DNA from: JANOQP01 sp044227705
GTDB taxonomy: Bacteria > Bacteroidota > Bacteroidia > Chitinophagales > Saprospiraceae
Assembly: GCA_044227705.1 (NCBI GenBank)
Contig: JBGAWE010000207.1
Span: 1 to 8,110 of the forward strand
Direction: 5' to 3'
DNA length: 8,110 bases
Below the pieces are notes generated by a model. It was given only the letters and a program-made list of their open reading frames with translations, did not search any database and was not told the origin of the DNA. Below, in pieces: positions 8,043-8,110 of the stretch. Both the position numbers and the translations under genes were made by a program. The stretch's first letter is position 1. Each line of letters opens with the position of its first letter.

Positions 8043-8050
8043 TACTTTTG
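8043..8050 (+). promoter_or_regulatory. Probable -7 box for a gene beyond the window
   Basis: TACTTTTG matches TAnnTTTG and begins on the base after the porU stop codon. With the following TCCGCC it repeats the 14 bases at 4102-4115 except for one position. A loose -33 candidate is TTTC at 8015-8018 inside porU. It predicts a + strand gene starting after 8110, as no ATG lies between here and the window end on the + strand. In many Bacteroidota porV follows porU, so porV is the obvious candidate. Confidence 0.4.
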
Positions 8051-8065
8051 TCCGCCTTTTTGAAC

Positions 8066-8092
8066 AGCGTTTTTTGGCTTTCAAAAACCGCT
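8066..8092. repeat. Hairpin downstream of porU
   Basis: AGCGTTTTTTG (8066-8076) pairs with CAAAAACCGCT (8082-8092) over 11 positions with one mismatch and a 5-base loop GCTTT. No T-run follows on the + strand, so a classical terminator is doubtful. It may end porU transcripts weakly, protect their 3' end, or be the 5' hairpin of the next transcript, as the box at 8043-8050 suggests. Confidence 0.45.
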
Positions 8093-8110
8093 CAATCATT
8101 CAACCCCTCC

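Noticed and set aside
6921..8099. Long open frame on the - strand (392 codons) opposite porU
   Set aside because: It is antisense to the conserved C-terminal part of PorU, its translation is rich in Arg/Val/Asp as expected for a GC-rich shadow frame, and no family motif is visible.

Overview
The window carries three complete protein-coding genes, all on the + strand, separated by short intergenic regions (162 and 174 bases) that hold most of the regulatory signal. The organism is very probably a member of the Bacteroidota. The third gene is a type IX secretion system (T9SS) sortase (PorU), a system essentially confined to that phylum. The start codons lack Shine-Dalgarno sequences, and TAnnTTTG-type -7 promoter boxes are present. 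Base composition is fairly GC-rich for the phylum (high 50s % by eye), with frequent TCG serine codons. That suggests one of the higher-GC lineages, such as the Saprospiria, but I cannot settle the class from the sequence.

Layout: (1) 81-560, a small predicted lipoprotein with a Pro/Ala-rich tether and a C-terminal domain resembling the periplasmic domain of ExbD/TolR, closed by a strong intrinsic terminator (582-618). (2) 723-4013, a large secreted protein with an N-terminal TolB-type PD40 beta-propeller and a C-terminal amidohydrolase domain. A perfect 8-bp inverted repeat lies directly before its start. (3) 4188-8042, porU, with signal peptide, C25 (gingipain-like) cysteine protease domain, Ig-like region and a T9SS C-terminal sorting domain. 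The last 68 bases contain another -7-like box and a hairpin, probably the leader of a gene lying beyond the window.

All three proteins are predicted to be exported, so the region is about the cell envelope. PorU acts on the outer-membrane surface, the propeller-amidohydrolase is periplasmic or secreted, and the lipoprotein is anchored in a membrane facing the periplasm. The terminators and separate promoter candidates argue for independent transcription units rather than one operon. I see no mobile element, CRISPR array, tRNA or rRNA.

The most interesting non-coding signal is a recurring arrangement: a -7-like box followed by (T)CCGCC and then by an inverted repeat at the predicted 5' end of the transcript. 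It occurs at about 679-716, 4102-4159 and 8043-8092. The most interesting protein-level observations are the ExbD-like domain on a lipoprotein without the ExbD transmembrane helix, and the non-canonical metal-site residues of the amidohydrolase. I found nothing I would call a wholly new system.
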